Assembly: GCA_903970355.1 (NCBI GenBank)
Contig: CAJCIF010000008.1
Span: 1-7,801, forward strand
Origin: Actinomycetota bacterium
Lineage (GTDB): Bacteria > Cyanobacteriota > Vampirovibrionia > Obscuribacterales > Obscuribacteraceae
Length of the DNA: 7,801 bases
Direction of reading: 5' to 3'
Of the stretch, positions 6,385 to 7,801 are shown piece by piece. The notes under the pieces are model-generated. The model was not told the DNA's origin and ran no database searches. It saw only the letters and a program-made list of their open reading frames with translations. Position 1 is the stretch's first letter; each line of letters starts with the position of its first letter. The translations under genes were made by a program, and so were the position numbers.

Positions 6385-6732
6385 ATGAAGAAGACAGAAG
6401 AAAATGATTGGTATGAAAAAGCAGTAACGCTTTTGGATTCTGAGCTGGAAGAAGCCAAGGAAAATATTGAAGATTCGTCCCTTCCAAAAGATGCCGTCGT
6501 CAACCGAGCCAAAGAATTTCTTTCCACTTTAAACGGCGTCACAGCTGAAATTCCAGTGATCGTAATCTCGCACGATGGCGATGTAAATCTCAACTGGAGA
6601 AGAGGCCGAGAAGCTCTGTTCGTTTCCTTTTGCTATGACGGATTGGATCACTTCACGCACCGAAATGAGACGATTGATCGCCATCAGATAATCGATGTTC
6701 TGCGCGAAGAGTCTATGCAGGTTGCGCCATAG
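6385..6732 (+). CDS. Small acidic protein of unknown function
   Basis: A soluble 115-residue protein that I cannot assign to a named family. The first half is a charged, probably helical region (residues 5-50) with acidic clusters such as LEEAKENIED (21-30). The second half looks like beta strands: IPVIVISHDGDVNLNWRRG (56-74), then LFVSFCYDGLDHFTHRN. The layout of hydrophobic strand, D-G-x-V/I, L-x-W and a basic turn recalls small bacterial proteins with a conserved dGxixleW core, but I cannot name a function. No signal peptide or membrane segment is present. The start at 6385 has only a weak purine-rich stretch (GATAGAAGA) ahead of it. Reality of the gene is supported by coherent two-part composition and its own upstream spacer. 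Its stop lies 20 bases inside the converging pyrG gene, and the opposite strand in most of this stretch has no better candidate. Confidence 0.65.
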   Translation: MKKTEENDWYEKAVTLLDSELEEAKENIEDSSLPKDAVVNRAKEFLSTLNGVTAEIPVIVISHDGDVNLNWRRGREALFVSFCYDGLDHFTHRNETIDRHQIIDVLREESMQVAP

Positions 6733-7801
6733 CAGAGCCCGACTGCACAACAGCACCGTCTTCGGTATTAGGCCCGGTGCCATCACGAGCCTCTACCCGC
6801 TCGATCATTGCTCCTACTAAAGCTACAAATAGAGGATGCGGATTATCCGGACGTGATTTCAGTTCAGGGTGAAATTGGCAAGCTATAAAGAAATGATGCT
6901 CAGGTAACTCAATCATTTCGACGAGCTTCTCATCCGGTGACATACCGGAGAACATAAGACCGGCTTTGGCAAGCTCGTCTCTATGATTGTTATTGACTTC
7001 ATAGCGGTGCCTGTGTCGTTCCCAAATGATTTCCTGACCATAAGCTCTGGCAGACTTACTACCGGACTTAAGATGGCATGGATATTTGCCCAACCTCATG
7101 GTGCCGCCTTTCATAACCACTTGATGTTGGTCCGGCATGAGGTCTATGACCGGATATTTGGTTTGCAGATCGAATTCAGTAGAGTGCGCTCCCGGCATGT
7201 TCGCCACATGGCGCGCGAACTCAATAACTGCCGTTTGCATGCCCAAGCAAAGTCCTAAATATGGAACATTGTTTGTACGCGCGTATTCGATGCCTTGAAT
7301 CATGCCCTCAATACCGCGATCACCAAAACCACCAGGCACAATGATGCCGTCCACATCGCTTAGATACTCATGTGTGCCGTGCTTTTCAATGTCTTCTGAA
7401 AGAATCCACTTGATGTTCACACAAGCGCCTAACTTGGCACCGGCATGTTTCAACGATTCAACGACCGATATGTATGCATCAGAAAGCATCACATACTTGC
7501 CGACAATTCCGACCGTAACACTTTTGGTTGGGCGTTTAATGCGATCAACAAGTTCTTTCCATTCCGCCAGTTGCGGTACCGTACTCGGTACGTGCAGTTT
7601 TTCCAGAACTCGCTCCGCCAATCCTTCTTGTTCCAGGAAGAGAGGCACTTCGTATAAGTGTTGAACATCTTTGCACTGAATAACACAATTGAGATCGACG
7701 TCTGTAAAGAGCGAGAGCTTCTCACGAATGGATGCAGACAGCGTTCTTTCCGTTCGGCAAACGAGTAGATCCGGTTGAATACCTCGGCTCCTCAACATGT
7801 C
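6713..7801 (-). CDS. pyrG: CTP synthase (glutamine-hydrolysing), C-terminal part; N-terminus beyond window edge
   Basis: CTP synthase makes CTP from UTP, ATP and glutamine, the last step of de novo pyrimidine nucleotide synthesis. The visible 362 codons cover the end of the synthetase domain (LRSRGIQPDLLVCR, then a stretch ending at VPLFLEQEGL) and the whole class I glutamine amidotransferase domain. Numbering from the Met at 7798: VGIVGKY (96-102), the oxyanion GGFGDRG (156-162), the nucleophile C184 in GLCLGMQ, RHRHRYEVNN (261-270) and the catalytic H310 and E312 in QFHPE. All catalytic residues are intact. Normal full length is about 530-550 residues, so the first third or so lies outside. 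That Met is internal: an in-frame Asp codon precedes it at 7799-7801. A polar tail after residue 338 (about 24 residues) is poorly conserved in the family. The stop overlaps the end of the small acidic protein gene by 20 bases. Confidence 0.97.
   Translation of the reverse strand, partial: DMLRSRGIQPDLLVCRTERTLSASIREKLSLFTDVDLNCVIQCKDVQHLYEVPLFLEQEGLAERVLEKLHVPSTVPQLAEWKELVDRIKRPTKSVTVGIVGKYVMLSDAYISVVESLKHAGAKLGACVNIKWILSEDIEKHGTHEYLSDVDGIIVPGGFGDRGIEGMIQGIEYARTNNVPYLGLCLGMQTAVIEFARHVANMPGAHSTEFDLQTKYPVIDLMPDQHQVVMKGGTMRLGKYPCHLKSGSKSARAYGQEIIWERHRHRYEVNNNHRDELAKAGLMFSGMSPDEKLVEMIELPEHHFFIACQFHPELKSRPDNPHPLFVALVGAMIERVEARDGTGPNTEDGAVVQSGSAMAQPA

Noticed and set aside
6336..6786. Minus-strand frames opposite the small acidic protein gene (6336-6593 and 6529-6786)
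   Set aside because: Low-complexity serine-rich or domain-free translations; the second also overlaps pyrG in another frame. The plus-strand protein is more coherent.
6983..7725. Several frames of 70-120 residues antisense to or out of frame with pyrG
   Set aside because: The pyrG frame is unmistakable with all catalytic motifs intact; these are shadows.

Overview
This is a stretch of bacterial chromosome with moderate GC by eye and densely packed genes. There are six well-supported protein-coding genes and one small unrecognised gene. I see no rRNA, tRNA, CRISPR array, insertion sequence or phage gene. The organism cannot be named with confidence. The CTP synthase and aldo/keto reductase are ordinary bacterial housekeeping types, and the exported protein has a Sec-type signal peptide. 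Nothing here is strictly lineage-diagnostic.

Left part (1-3772): cell-surface glycan genes. A multi-membrane-spanning GT-C/ArnT-like glycosyltransferase (cut by the left edge) is followed 64 bases later on the same strand by an extended SDR nucleotide-sugar epimerase/dehydratase. Converging on that pair, with only 13 bases between stop codons, is an integral-membrane acyltransferase-3 protein (OafA/YrhL type) on the minus strand. Together they suggest making, transferring and O-acylating a sugar on a surface polysaccharide or lipid. No specific glycan can be named.

Middle (3773-5119): a minus-strand gene for an exported protein of about 299 residues. It has six cysteines after the signal peptide and what looks like a decayed zinc-protease motif (HQAGE where HExxH would be expected). 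It ends in a credible intrinsic terminator. Upstream of it lies a 340-base non-coding stretch with two mutually exclusive hairpins and a further small stem-loop.

Right part (5120-7801): an aldo/keto reductase with an intact Asp-Tyr-Lys-His tetrad (minus strand). It is separated by a 206-base divergent spacer, containing a strong dyad, from a small acidic protein gene (plus strand). That gene overlaps tail-to-tail by 20 bases with the 3' end of pyrG (CTP synthase, minus strand), whose N-terminal synthetase part lies beyond the right edge.

Most of the window is ordinary. The parts most worth a second look are the putative pseudo-metalloprotease, the small acidic protein overlapping pyrG, and the two structured intergenic spacers. 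I found no convincing evidence of a new multi-gene system.
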